Source of the DNA: JAITVM01 sp031551135
GTDB taxonomy: Bacteria; Bacillota; Clostridia; Lachnospirales; JAITVM01
Reading direction: 5' to 3'
Assembly (NCBI GenBank): GCA_031551135.1
Contig: JAVBOA010000007.1
Coordinates: forward strand, 1 to 64,000
DNA: 64,000 nt
The notes under the pieces were generated by a model. That model ran no database searches, was not told where the DNA came from, and saw only the letters and a list, made by a program, of their open reading frames with translations. Below, in pieces: positions 6,356 to 16,087 of the stretch (positions within the stretch are counted from its first letter, which is position 1; the number at the start of each line of letters is the position of its first letter). A program made the translations under genes and the position numbers.

Positions 6356-8449
6356 TTACAAAATCTCATTTTGATATATCGGAGTGAATATATTTTTTTC
6401 AGGGTCATCAATCGAATTATTGTAATTTTCGATTGCATTTTCTATGAATTTCAACTGCGATTGAATAAATTCCTTGCCGCGGCGGTCGATTCTGATATAC
6501 GAGCCGTTCGGCTGCAAAATCCGCTGTTTAACGGTATCCGAAAGCGAAAGCTCCAAAATCGACATGATTTTAGATTTCAATTCTTTGTCCTCTATAGGAA
6601 AAGTAATTTCTATACGCCTGTCAAGATTTCTCGGCATCCAGTCCGCCGAAGACAAAAGAATCCGCGGATTACCGTTATTCGCAAAACAATAAATCCGGCT
6701 ATGCTCCAAATATCTGTCCACAATACTGCAAACCTCAATATTTTCACTTACATTTTTTATTCCCGGACGCAAACAGCAAATTCCGCGAACGATTAAATTT
6801 ATTTTAACACCGGCTTGTGATGCTTTGAATAACTTTTTGATTATATCCGTATCTACAAGTGAATTCATTTTCGCAATAATATACGCTTCGCCGCCGCTTA
6901 ATTTATTACTGATTTCGTTTTCGATTAGCTCTTCAAATTGTTTACGCAGTGTTACCGGTGCTACAGCAAGTTTTTTCAAATTGTAATTCGTCGAATATCC
7001 GGTAAGCAGATTAAAAAGCGTAGAGACATCCTGACCGAAAGTATCCTTGCAGGTAAAATATCCCAAATCTGTATAAATTTTAGCCGTGCTGTCATTATAA
7101 TTTCCGGTTCCCAAATGCACATATCTCTTAATTCTGTCCGATTCCTTGCGTACAACAAGACAGATTTTGCAATGCGTTTTCAGACCCACAAGCCCATAAA
7201 CCACGTGACATCCCGCTTTTTCCAGCTTTTTCGCCCAAACAATATTATTTTCTTCGTCAAAACGAGCTTTTAATTCCACCAAAACCGTAACTTGCTTACC
7301 GTTTTCGGCGGCTTTGATTAAAGCTGAAACTATCGGTGAATTACCGGAAACACGGTAAAGTGTTTGCTTTATCGCCAAAACATTTTCGTCATTAGCGGCG
7401 GCATAAACAAAATTCGTAACACAATCAAAAGATTCGTATGGATGATGCACTAGTATATCCTTTTCTTTTATGGCTTCAAAAATATTTTTATCAATAAAAT
7501 CCACAATCGGAACAGGCGTATACGGCGCATTTTTCAATTTATCAAAACCCTTTTGAGATATAAACGAAAACCAAACCGTATTATCCAGCGGGCCGTTTAT
7601 TTCAAAAATATCCTCCGGGTCCAGCTCAAAATATTTTTTCAAATATGCAATTAAATGTTTTTCCATTTTTCTTTCGACTTCCAAACGCACAGGGTATCCC
7701 CAGCGCCTGCGCTTTACCGAGTCTTCAATTTCCTTCAAAAAATCCTCCGAGTCCTCTTCATCAATTTCTAAATCAGAGTTTCGGGTTATTCTAAAACAAT
7801 ACACATTCAAAACTTCATAGCCCTCAAAAAGCGTATCGATATATTTTTTTATTAAATTCTCGAGAAATATAAATTCTTTTTTTCCTTCTCTTGATGGCAG
7901 TTTGACTATCCGCGGAATAACCGTCGGAACTTGCATCAAAGCAATCGGATTTTCATCTTCTGCGCCTTTTAGTTCGATTATCATATTCAAGGCTTTATTA
8001 TTTAATTGCGGAAACGGTCGGCTGAGGTCGATCGCCATCGGAGTCAGAATCGGAAAAACCGTTGAATGAAAATATTCTTTCAGCATATCTTTTTGGTCTT
8101 TGGAAAGCTCTTTATATTGCAAAAAATAAATATTTTCTTTTTCCAATGCCGGCAGAAGCGAACGCAACAAACAATTGCTCTGCTTTGTGACCATATCTTT
8201 AACGACTGCCTCTACTGCCAAAAGCTGCTCTTTCGGAGTCATTCCGCTTTCGTCTTTTATATTTAATTCGGCGGCCACTTGATCCATCAATCCCGAAACA
8301 CGCACCATAAAAAATTCATCCAAATTATTTGAGCAAATAGCCAAAAACTTCAAACGCTCGAATAATAAATTCGTTTTATCCTGTGCCTCTTCTAAAACAC
8401 GGCCGTTAAATTCCAGCCAGCTCAATTCACGGTTTATGAAATTATCCAA
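6356..8449 (-). CDS. ppk: Polyphosphate kinase 1
   Basis: A 697-residue enzyme, normal length for PPK1, that reversibly transfers the ATP gamma-phosphate to inorganic polyphosphate. Domain order is intact: N-terminal NRELSWLEFNGRVLEEA, head domain, and two phospholipase-D-like C-terminal domains. The autophosphorylated histidine lies in RYVHLGTGNYND and the second histidine in RYLEHSRIY. It starts at the base next to the ppx stop, so the two genes form a translationally coupled ppx-ppk unit. Confidence 0.97.
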   Translation of the reverse strand: MDNFINRELSWLEFNGRVLEEAQDKTNLLFERLKFLAICSNNLDEFFMVRVSGLMDQVAAELNIKDESGMTPKEQLLAVEAVVKDMVTKQSNCLLRSLLPALEKENIYFLQYKELSKDQKDMLKEYFHSTVFPILTPMAIDLSRPFPQLNNKALNMIIELKGAEDENPIALMQVPTVIPRIVKLPSREGKKEFIFLENLIKKYIDTLFEGYEVLNVYCFRITRNSDLEIDEEDSEDFLKEIEDSVKRRRWGYPVRLEVERKMEKHLIAYLKKYFELDPEDIFEINGPLDNTVWFSFISQKGFDKLKNAPYTPVPIVDFIDKNIFEAIKEKDILVHHPYESFDCVTNFVYAAANDENVLAIKQTLYRVSGNSPIVSALIKAAENGKQVTVLVELKARFDEENNIVWAKKLEKAGCHVVYGLVGLKTHCKICLVVRKESDRIKRYVHLGTGNYNDSTAKIYTDLGYFTCKDTFGQDVSTLFNLLTGYSTNYNLKKLAVAPVTLRKQFEELIENEISNKLSGGEAYIIAKMNSLVDTDIIKKLFKASQAGVKINLIVRGICCLRPGIKNVSENIEVCSIVDRYLEHSRIYCFANNGNPRILLSSADWMPRNLDRRIEITFPIEDKELKSKIMSILELSLSDTVKQRILQPNGSYIRIDRRGKEFIQSQLKFIENAIENYNNSIDDPEKNIFTPIYQNEIL

Positions 8450-9979
8450 TTAACTCACCTTCTTTGATTTTAAGACTATTTTCAGTCCAAAAACCTCTTC
8501 AAAAAATTGTCCCTTTAATTTTACCGACCATTGTTCCAATTCAATATTTCTATTAGTATTTATAGTTAAAATAATTTGATTATCCTCGATTTTCACGCCG
8601 ACATCTTTAATTTTTTGGCTATGGCTGCGGTCCAGAGCGTCGGCCAGGCGCAAAATCGCCGTTAGTTTCGATAGTATAACTTTTTCTTTCCGCGTTAAAT
8701 CCCTATAATTTTGAAAGTTCTCGGACGGTGTTGCGGAAGAATGAAAAAAAGCAGTATTCGCGACAAGCAGTGCCTCTCTGTCCGAAACGCCGATAAGAGA
8801 TGACGCATTTATTATATTAAACGAATGAAAATGATGATCCCGAGGATTTATAAATTTCCCGATATCATGCAGAATCGCCGATAAACTTAGGATCAATTTT
8901 TCATTTTTGGAAAGCCCGTGAACTTTTTTCATTTTATCAAAAATCTCAAGCGCGTATTTTTCCACAAATTCGCTATGCTTTAGATTTACATCAAAACGGC
9001 TTGCAAGAATTTTCGAATACGAAACCGCATTTTTATAAAAAGTCTTGGAAATAGCTTGATATTCCTCATGGAACATTTTTTCAAAGCAGATTCCATCCGA
9101 CAAAAATACCATCGGCGCAATTATTTCTTTTGCATTTGTAAATTTCAAAAGATTTTTATAAACCGAAAGCGCCGGCAATAAAATTTCGGCTCTATCCATC
9201 GTCAAGCCGTACGACGAGCAAATATTTTCGACTGTTTTAGATTTAATATCATCATATAATTTAAAAAAATTCTCGCGCGGAATAACAAGAAACGAATCCG
9301 CCGCATTCGCGCCGCAGAGATCCCCAATCAAAGAAATTTCGTGCCCCGACGCTATAAAATTTGAGATTTTATAATTTACAATATCCGAAAAAGGCTCTGT
9401 AAAAGAATTTAGATATTCTTCCACAATTTTATAAAACTCGTTGGAATAATCCTGAATTTTTTCAAAAATTTCAAATATCCTAAGAGTTCCGATTTTAATT
9501 GTTTGGGTAAAAATAAATTTTTCATTTTGCAGGACATTGAAGCCGATATTTCCGGAGCCGATATGAACAAGCATTGACGAAAGCTTATATTCCCGATCCA
9601 AAAGATGAAACATTAATTTATAAATATATAATTTCTCCTGCGTATCGTCGATTACCTCGATTTCTACGCCGGTTTTTATTTTTATCTGATCCAAAATATA
9701 ATTTCGGTTAGTCGCTTCTCTAATCGCTGTCGTCGCGACAACCCGATAATTCGTAACTCCGTATTCGGTCAGGACTTGCAAAAAATTTCTAATTGCTTCA
9801 CATGTTTTATCGACTTTTTCAAAGCTGATTTTGCCGTTATTAAATGTGTCTCGTCCCAAACTCAGCGGATATCTCAAGGTTTCGATAAAGACCATTTTAG
9901 TTTTTTCTTTTTGCGCAATACGCAGCCGCAGCTCATCTGACCCAATATGTATTACACCGTACATTTTCGGTCTGTTCAT
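8450..9979 (-). CDS. ppx: Ppx/GppA exopolyphosphatase with C-terminal HD domain
   Basis: A 509-residue ASKHA phosphatase that hydrolyses terminal phosphates of polyphosphate and, in relatives, pppGpp. The N-terminus GVIHIGSDELRLRI, RVVATTAIREA and HIGSGNIGFNV form the actin-like ATPase fold. The C-terminal third (from about 315) is an HD domain: LSLSAILHDIGKFINPRDHH and VANTAFFHS. It forms an operon with ppk directly downstream, allowing linked synthesis and breakdown of polyphosphate. The start follows GAGAGG. Confidence 0.93.
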   Translation of the reverse strand: MNRPKMYGVIHIGSDELRLRIAQKEKTKMVFIETLRYPLSLGRDTFNNGKISFEKVDKTCEAIRNFLQVLTEYGVTNYRVVATTAIREATNRNYILDQIKIKTGVEIEVIDDTQEKLYIYKLMFHLLDREYKLSSMLVHIGSGNIGFNVLQNEKFIFTQTIKIGTLRIFEIFEKIQDYSNEFYKIVEEYLNSFTEPFSDIVNYKISNFIASGHEISLIGDLCGANAADSFLVIPRENFFKLYDDIKSKTVENICSSYGLTMDRAEILLPALSVYKNLLKFTNAKEIIAPMVFLSDGICFEKMFHEEYQAISKTFYKNAVSYSKILASRFDVNLKHSEFVEKYALEIFDKMKKVHGLSKNEKLILSLSAILHDIGKFINPRDHHFHSFNIINASSLIGVSDREALLVANTAFFHSSATPSENFQNYRDLTRKEKVILSKLTAILRLADALDRSHSQKIKDVGVKIEDNQIILTINTNRNIELEQWSVKLKGQFFEEVFGLKIVLKSKKVS

Positions 9980-10083
9980 ATAAAAAATCCTCTCTATTAC
10001 TGTATCACTTTAAACGAATCCTATATTTATATAATACCAAATCTAATCGACATTTTCCATTATTTTATATTAACGCACTGCAC

Positions 10084-10112
10084 TTGTGCGCAATCTTTGT
10101 ATCTGATAGAAT
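10084..10112 (+). promoter_or_regulatory. Possible sigma-A promoter for rhomboid gene
   Basis: TTGTGC and TAGAAT are separated by 17 bp and end 22 bases before the ATG. The -35 is a poor match, so this is tentative. Confidence 0.4.
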
Positions 10113-10134
10113 CTTTACAGGCTGAAATCTTTTT

Positions 10135-11322
10135 ATGATTTTCGACGTATATATTGACGAACAATCAGATTTTCACATCCTATCAAACGCAAAAGGAGGG
10201 TTTTTATTGATTGATTATTTTAGTAACTTAACGTTCAATCTTCTTTCCCATAATTATATCTTTTCCGGCGAAGATGATTTTAATATAAAAAACACAAAAG
10301 AATTATTTTTTTATAAAATCGAAAACGGATCATTCGTTTTATTTCATGCAATAAGCGAATCTGTATTACAAAAAGATATATTTCAATCAAAGCTAAATGA
10401 AAATATTGAACTGCTCAAAAAAGATGAAAAAAATTTTAAAAATATTTTCTTTGTCACTTTAATTATATGCGATGACGATATTGATATTTTCGAAAAATAT
10501 TCCCTTGAGCCGCAAGCTTTTAGCGGACAGAAAATATATCCGATTTATTGGGCGGTAAATCTTAATAAAAAAGAATTAATATATGACAAAAACCAACCAA
10601 ATGATATTTTTAATCTGAATAAAATTATTTTGGATTCATATGAAAACAAAAAGATTTTAGATGAAGTCGGAACTAATATCTCTGATTATAAAGCCATTGC
10701 CAAAAATTTTTCGACCTTGAAAGAACACGCAAAAGAGCCGCTCGTTACTTATATTTTAATTATATTAAATATTTTATATTTTGGACTTATGGAGCTGAAC
10801 GGCGGTACAACATTAACCGACAACCTTATAAAATTCGGTGCATTCGAAAAATCGCTTATATTTGAAGGAGAAATTTACCGTTTTATAACTTCCTGCTTTA
10901 TTCATATCGGTTTTTCGCATTTGTTCTATAATATGTTCGCATTATATATTTACGGCCAATCTCTCGAAAAATATTTAGGGCATTTTCTTTTTCTTGCGGT
11001 TTATATTTTTTCGGGAATTTTTGGAGATTTCGCAACGCTTCTGTTTATGCCGGGAAATGTTGTGTCTGCGGGTGCGTCGGGTTGTATATACGGGCTTGTC
11101 GGTTGTATTGGCGGCATGTCCTTAATTTCTCGAAACAATATCCGCGGTTTTTCTTTTCATTCGTTTATTGTTTATATTTCGATAACTGTGATAATGGGAT
11201 TTTTTGATTTGCGTATGAATAATGCTGCTCATTTGGGCGGTGCTCTGTTCGGATTTATTGCAGGAATCATTATCGAATTAATTAAACGAAAAATAATCGA
11301 AAAAAAATTAGCACAAATTTAA
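10135..11322 (+). CDS. Rhomboid family intramembrane serine protease
   Basis: A 395-residue membrane protein with a soluble N-terminal domain of about 200 residues (unrecognised) followed by six or seven transmembrane helices. Rhomboid hallmarks are present: FIHIGFSHLFYNMFALYIYG (HxxxN), the nucleophile motif GASG with Ser315, and His366 in AAHLGGALFG. These enzymes cleave transmembrane substrates inside the membrane. The N-terminal extension resembles the layout of Bacillus GluP/YqgP, whose soluble domain is regulatory; equivalence is inference. Neighbours give no substrate clue. The ribosome-binding site is weak. Confidence 0.92.
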   Translation: MIFDVYIDEQSDFHILSNAKGGFLLIDYFSNLTFNLLSHNYIFSGEDDFNIKNTKELFFYKIENGSFVLFHAISESVLQKDIFQSKLNENIELLKKDEKNFKNIFFVTLIICDDDIDIFEKYSLEPQAFSGQKIYPIYWAVNLNKKELIYDKNQPNDIFNLNKIILDSYENKKILDEVGTNISDYKAIAKNFSTLKEHAKEPLVTYILIILNILYFGLMELNGGTTLTDNLIKFGAFEKSLIFEGEIYRFITSCFIHIGFSHLFYNMFALYIYGQSLEKYLGHFLFLAVYIFSGIFGDFATLLFMPGNVVSAGASGCIYGLVGCIGGMSLISRNNIRGFSFHSFIVYISITVIMGFFDLRMNNAAHLGGALFGFIAGIIIELIKRKIIEKKLAQI

Positions 11323-11325
11323 ATT

Positions 11326-11367
11326 ATACTATTTTCAATATAAAGGATATAAAAATGAGAATAGTAT
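11326..11367. repeat. Short palindromic repeat, family 1
   Basis: A 42 bp copy from ATACTATTTTC to GAGAATAGTAT in the gap between convergent genes, next to a terminator. Confidence 0.75.
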
Positions 11368-11372
11368 TAGTC

Positions 11373-11419
11373 AAGGCTATGAAAAACCCGGTTGTACCGT
11401 CCGAATTCTTCATAGCCTT
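11373..11419. terminator. Bidirectional terminator
   Basis: AAGGCTATGAA pairs with TTCATAGCCTT, followed by a T-run. It serves the convergent rhomboid and FliK-like genes. Confidence 0.75.
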
Positions 11420-11422
11420 TTT

Positions 11423-12778
11423 TTATGCTCTAAAGTCAAAAGAAATAAATTGTGAAACATGTTCATTTGTATTTTGTGTAATATCAAAGTCATCGTTTGT
11501 TTTAAAACCAAATCCCGAAAAACTATAGCCTTTTTGCGCCAGTGCCGATTCTAAATTAATTATATTTTGCTTTACCAATTCCTCAATCTCTGTATTTTCC
11601 AATCTAAATTCAAAATTCAGCTGATTATTGTTCTTTTTAATAAAAGTTTCAAATCTGCCAAGATGCGCCGTATCCAGAGTGACAAGCGCAGAGCAGTCCG
11701 AAGGATTTATTTTTTTTGTTTTCTTCTCATCAAAAACATAAATCTCAGAATTTAATTTTTTATCTTCAATCAGCAAAGGAATTTGTAAAAAAATATTTTC
11801 TTTTGTATTGACAAAAAAATCAATATTGTCTTTCAATTTAGTAAAGCTTTTTTGCAGAGTTTCGGCTTCTTCGGTTTGTGGTTTTGCAAGGCATTGCTTT
11901 GCTTGTATTGCTTTTTCTTTTAGGTTTTCCAAAAATTCATCCAAATCTTCAGGCGTTGAATTTATAAAATCAAAAGCCGGCTTTTTTATCTCTTCTTTGT
12001 TGTTTTCTTTATTTTCTTGTATCGAAGATTGGATAATCTTTTTGTCTTCTGTTGCAATTTCTTTTGACCGAACATTCTTTGGCGCATCTGGTTCAGATGC
12101 TTCATTTGTTTTTAAAAATTCTTTTGTAATTAAAATCTCTTCATCATTTGTGCTGTTTTCATTAGTATTTAATATATCAATTAATTGACTTTTTATTTCC
12201 GGATCGGAGAGTTTTTCGACTAAACCGAAAATATCGTCAATTTGATTTCCGATAGAATTTTCGTGATTCACTAAATCTTTTAAAATCTGAGCATTATTTT
12301 TAGTTGGTGCAATTTTATTTTTCAAAAGAAATACTGCTTGATCAACATTATCCGTCAAGCTTAAATTCTGATTTAGTTTCAAAACATTTTCTTTGCTTAC
12401 TTGCAAATTGTTCTCTATAAGCGTGTTTACAGCTTTAGCATTTTTTTCTGTCGGCGCAAGATTCGCATCGTTTAAAAAATCCCGGACTGGGTCTTGCAAA
12501 GGCTGAGTCATTGATTTTTCGCTTTTTGCAGGGCTGAAAATAATTTTATTATTCACAAGCCTAACGTTAAAATCCAGCACTTCGTTTAATTTAAAGCCTG
12601 TCGCGTTTTGGTCGGGCTTACCTTTAATTACTTGACCGTCCGGCAATTTCAGTGTCAATTCATTATTTTCCAAAGATATAATTTCGGCTTTTATTTTTGA
12701 AGAACCGACAAGTTTTAATAAATCAACAGCCGAATATTTTATGCCGCTTAAGGCAGGTAAATTATTATTAATCTGCAT
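11423..12778 (-). CDS. FliK-like (flagellar hook-length control) domain protein
   Basis: A 451-residue protein. Residues about 25-85 form a small beta domain (KAEIISLENNELTLKLPDGQ) like those seen at the start of clostridial FliK-like proteins; the middle (about 100-300) is low-complexity, Asn/Lys/Glu-rich. The last 120 residues (IFLQIPLLIEDKKLNSEIYV, then LDTAHLGRFETFI, ESALAQKGYSFSGFG) match the pattern of the FliK C-terminal hook domain. No other flagellar genes are in the window. Its ATG overlaps the stop of the upstream PAS-protein gene, so the two are co-translated. It may function outside flagella; the assignment is moderate. Confidence 0.6.
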   Translation of the reverse strand: MQINNNLPALSGIKYSAVDLLKLVGSSKIKAEIISLENNELTLKLPDGQVIKGKPDQNATGFKLNEVLDFNVRLVNNKIIFSPAKSEKSMTQPLQDPVRDFLNDANLAPTEKNAKAVNTLIENNLQVSKENVLKLNQNLSLTDNVDQAVFLLKNKIAPTKNNAQILKDLVNHENSIGNQIDDIFGLVEKLSDPEIKSQLIDILNTNENSTNDEEILITKEFLKTNEASEPDAPKNVRSKEIATEDKKIIQSSIQENKENNKEEIKKPAFDFINSTPEDLDEFLENLKEKAIQAKQCLAKPQTEEAETLQKSFTKLKDNIDFFVNTKENIFLQIPLLIEDKKLNSEIYVFDEKKTKKINPSDCSALVTLDTAHLGRFETFIKKNNNQLNFEFRLENTEIEELVKQNIINLESALAQKGYSFSGFGFKTNDDFDITQNTNEHVSQFISFDFRA

Positions 12779-13710
12779 TATATTTTTAAATACGAAGATT
12801 TAGCCGTCGGCTCGTATCTCGAATATTCCTCAACCGCATTGATAAGCCTGTTTATGCGTTTTTCAAAATAAATGTCTTCAGAGTTTTTATAAAAATCATC
12901 GCCCGAAATGCTCATATAATCGATAAAGCATATCAAAACCGAAGTTATGCAGGCATTATCGTCTTTAATCGGAATTACGGAATAATAAACATTTTTAACT
13001 TCGTTTTCTATATAAATTTTAGTTTTTGTATTCAAAATCTCACCCGTTTTAAAACAAGTTTTTATAATATTATCGTCGGCGGCTGCATCTTCCAAATCAA
13101 AATAAGTAAAAAAGCCTTTATTCAATAGTTTCATTCTTTGTTTTTTTATAAAACCCGCCGCTTGCTTGTTCAAATAAGTAATCGACGATTTTTTATTTAC
13201 AATCACCAACGGAATTGTTAAGCTATCCAAAATCCATTGAAAAGATGAAATCAGATTGTTTGTATTAAAGCAAATATCGTAAAAGCAACCTTTTCGCCCA
13301 TTCTCCAATACTCTTAAATCCACATTCCCATTTAAGATATTTGTATTAACACTTTCGATTTCGTTTGAAATATTGGAAAACTGGTCGGATATTTTTACTA
13401 AAGAATTATTTAATTCGTCCGAGCCTTCAAAATCTTTTAAATTTATATCGGTAGAAATTATTCCGTCCGATAGCTGACCGATATAATATGAAATCTTATG
13501 CAATCTTTGTTTTTGTTTCGACAAAAAATTCGAGTATACCAAAAAATTCAGCAGAGAGTAGAGAACCAATGAAGTTGCCAAAACAATGTCCGGATTAACA
13601 TTCAGCCTCAAAAATCCCATGCTCACTACAAAAACAACGATTGCGGAGATAAAAATTTTATGTGCACCATATAATCTTTTTTTTAAATTCAGGGTTTCAT
13701 CCATCTTCAT
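12778..13710 (-). CDS. Membrane protein with PAS sensor domain
   Basis: A 310-residue protein with two N-terminal transmembrane helices (about 15-60), a HAMP/coiled-coil-like cytoplasmic segment (about 65-130) and a PAS domain (about 150-265: LTIPLVIVNKKSSITYLNKQAAGFI, VYYSVIPIKDD). No kinase, GGDEF or methyl-accepting output domain follows, so the output partner must be another protein. Translational coupling to the downstream FliK-like gene (stop and start share one base) makes that protein the first candidate. The function is not identified. Confidence 0.65.
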   Translation of the reverse strand: MKMDETLNLKKRLYGAHKIFISAIVVFVVSMGFLRLNVNPDIVLATSLVLYSLLNFLVYSNFLSKQKQRLHKISYYIGQLSDGIISTDINLKDFEGSDELNNSLVKISDQFSNISNEIESVNTNILNGNVDLRVLENGRKGCFYDICFNTNNLISSFQWILDSLTIPLVIVNKKSSITYLNKQAAGFIKKQRMKLLNKGFFTYFDLEDAAADDNIIKTCFKTGEILNTKTKIYIENEVKNVYYSVIPIKDDNACITSVLICFIDYMSISGDDFYKNSEDIYFEKRINRLINAVEEYSRYEPTAKSSYLKI

Positions 13711-13874
13711 TTCATCTCCCGTATCGAAATATTTCGATTATCTTTTTTATATTTATTTTATCAATCCAAAAGTTTTTCTTTTCTACAACTTGTATATTTT
13801 ATTTTTATTTCTTTTATATTTCTTATCGGACAATTTCTGACAAATGATTAGACTATTTTCTACAAAAAAATAAA

Positions 13875-13904
13875 AAACTCAAAATATTTTTATTCTGAGT
13901 TTTC
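13875..13904 (-). terminator. Terminator downstream of transketolase
   Basis: On the minus strand, AAAACTCA pairs with TGAGTTTT, followed by a T-rich tract. Confidence 0.6.
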
Positions 13905-13960
13905 TATAGTAATGAAAGAATTAATGTAAAAAAGGGATTAATCCGCTCTAATAAGAGTTT

Positions 13961-15922
13961 TTACAGCGATAAGGCTTTTTCGACAACATTGTCAACGGTG
14001 AAGCCGAATTTTTCAAATAACAATCCTGCCGGCGCAGACGCTCCGAAGCCATCCATTCCGATTATATCTCCGTCGAATCCAACATATTTATACCAGCAAG
14101 TTTTTACGCCGGCTTCCACAGCCAAACGTTTTCTGATATTTTTAGGCAAAACGGATTCTTTATATTCTTCGTCCTGCTCTTCAAAAACTTCCATACTAGG
14201 CATAGAAACAACACGCGGACGCAAGCCTTTTTCTACAAGTTTGTCGAAAGCGTCATAAACCAAAGATACTTCCGAGCCGGATGCCATTAAAATAATATCC
14301 GGATTTTCCGAATCTCTTAAAATATATCCGCCTTTCAATGCGGCTTTTCCGGTTTCGTTTAAAAGACGAAGATTTTGTCTTGTCAAAACGATTGCGGAAG
14401 GAGAATTGCGTTTCAAAGCAAGATACCAAGCCGCCGAAGTTTCATTGGAATCACAAGGACGAATTACCGTGAAATTAGGAATCGAACGCAAAGCCGTTAA
14501 ATGCTCAACCGGCTGATGCGTTGGTCCGTCTTCTCCAACACCGATACTGTCATGAGTCAGAATATTTATAACAGGGAGATTTGTAAGCGCAGAAATTCTC
14601 ATTGCGGCTTTTGAATAATCGCTGAATACAAAAAATCCTGAAACATAAATTCTTAAACCGCCATGGAGCACGATTCCGTTAGCGATTGCATTCATTGCAT
14701 GTTCACGGATTCCGAAATGCATATTACAGCCCTCCGGAGTTTCTGCCGAAAAATCTCCTCTGCCTTTCATAATTGTTTTTGTAGAAGGCGCAAGGTCGGC
14801 CGAACCGCCGATTAAATTCGGATATAACTTTGCAACTTTATTGAGTACAACTTCCGAAGAAACACGGGTTGCCAAATCGCCGCTGTTGCTCCAAAAATCT
14901 TCGTTATTCAATAAATCAACCATGTCATCGCCAAAATATACATCCCAAAGTTTTGCTAAATCAGCGTTTTTCTTAGAATATTCTTCGAAAAGCTTGTTCC
15001 ATAATTCTTCTTTTTTAGAAAGCTCGGCAACCGTTTCATGCATATATTCGCGAACTTCGTTTGGAACATGGAAATCTTCATAATATCCGAATCCCAAAGC
15101 TTCTTTTGTCAAGCGGATTTCTTCCACTCCCAAAGGCTCGCCGTGCGCAGCGGCTTTTCCTTGTTTGTTAGGTGAACCGAATCCGATTTTCGTTTTTATT
15201 TCAACAAAAGCAGGGTTTGCGGATTCTTTCGCTTTTTTAATCGCGTCTAAAATTTCGTTTGTGTCGTTGCCGTCTTTTACTTCAAAAACATCAAAGCCAT
15301 AAGCTTTGAAGCGTGCTTTAACATCCTCACGAAACGCAATATTTGTATCGCCCTCTATTGTAATATTGTTCGAGTCATATAAAATCACAAGCTTGTTTAA
15401 ATTTAAAGTTCCGGCCAGAGAAGCGGCTTCGGAAGCAACGCCTTCCATCAAACAACCGTCTCCGCAAAGCGCGAAAGTATAATGGTCGATCAAATTAAAA
15501 TCCGGAGTATTGAAAATCTCTGAGAGATGTTTTTCTGCTATCGCCATGCCGACAGCGTTTGCGATTCCTTGTCCCAAAGGTCCGGTCGTTACCTCTACCC
15601 CAACAGTGTGGCCGTATTCAGGATGCCCCGGAGTTTTGCTGCCCAATTGGCGGAAATTTTTTAAATCATCAATAGTCAGTCCGTATTCAAACATATGCAA
15701 AAACGAATAAAGCATAGAAGAGCCGTGCCCTGCCGACAAAACAAAGCGGTCACGATTTGCCCATTTCGGATTATGCGGATTGTGATTCATAACTTTTGAC
15801 CACAAAGTATAAACAGCGGGAGTTATTCCGAGCGGAAGCCCCGGATGCCCCGAATTTGCTTTTTGAACTTGGTCGGCACATAAAAATCTGATTGTATTGA
15901 TACTAAGTGCATCTAATGACAT
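13961..15922 (-). CDS. tkt: Transketolase
   Basis: A 653-residue thiamine-diphosphate enzyme of the non-oxidative pentose phosphate pathway that transfers two-carbon ketol units between sugar phosphates. Full-length architecture is present: SGHPGLPLGITPAVYTLW, TPP-binding GDGCLMEGVASEAA to YDSNNITIEGDT, pyrimidine domain FGIREHAMNAIANG, THDSIGVGEDGPTHQPVEHL, and the C-terminal domain. The start is ATG 15922, which follows AAAGGATT; an ATG 11 codons upstream lacks a site. The gene stands alone, between a wall protein and the PAS/FliK pair. Confidence 0.97.
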   Translation of the reverse strand: MSLDALSINTIRFLCADQVQKANSGHPGLPLGITPAVYTLWSKVMNHNPHNPKWANRDRFVLSAGHGSSMLYSFLHMFEYGLTIDDLKNFRQLGSKTPGHPEYGHTVGVEVTTGPLGQGIANAVGMAIAEKHLSEIFNTPDFNLIDHYTFALCGDGCLMEGVASEAASLAGTLNLNKLVILYDSNNITIEGDTNIAFREDVKARFKAYGFDVFEVKDGNDTNEILDAIKKAKESANPAFVEIKTKIGFGSPNKQGKAAAHGEPLGVEEIRLTKEALGFGYYEDFHVPNEVREYMHETVAELSKKEELWNKLFEEYSKKNADLAKLWDVYFGDDMVDLLNNEDFWSNSGDLATRVSSEVVLNKVAKLYPNLIGGSADLAPSTKTIMKGRGDFSAETPEGCNMHFGIREHAMNAIANGIVLHGGLRIYVSGFFVFSDYSKAAMRISALTNLPVINILTHDSIGVGEDGPTHQPVEHLTALRSIPNFTVIRPCDSNETSAAWYLALKRNSPSAIVLTRQNLRLLNETGKAALKGGYILRDSENPDIILMASGSEVSLVYDAFDKLVEKGLRPRVVSMPSMEVFEEQDEEYKESVLPKNIRKRLAVEAGVKTCWYKYVGFDGDIIGMDGFGASAPAGLLFEKFGFTVDNVVEKALSL

Positions 15923-16050
15923 ATTTTCAATCCTTTCAATATTTAATACAGACATTTTAACATAAGAATTTATTAATTGAAAGAAATTGTCTTTAATTTG
16001 TTAAAACATATACAAAAAATATTTTTTAAAAACCGCCAAAATAAGAAAGA

Positions 16051-16076
16051 GCTTATCACGGAATTCCGCAATAAGC
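16051..16076 (-). terminator. Terminator after SH3-VanW gene
   Basis: GCTTATTGCGGAA pairs with TTCCGTGATAAGC on the minus strand. Two of the pairs are G-U wobbles that form only in minus-strand RNA, which fits the direction of the upstream gene. Confidence 0.6.
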
Positions 16077-16087
16077 CCCTTTTATTT

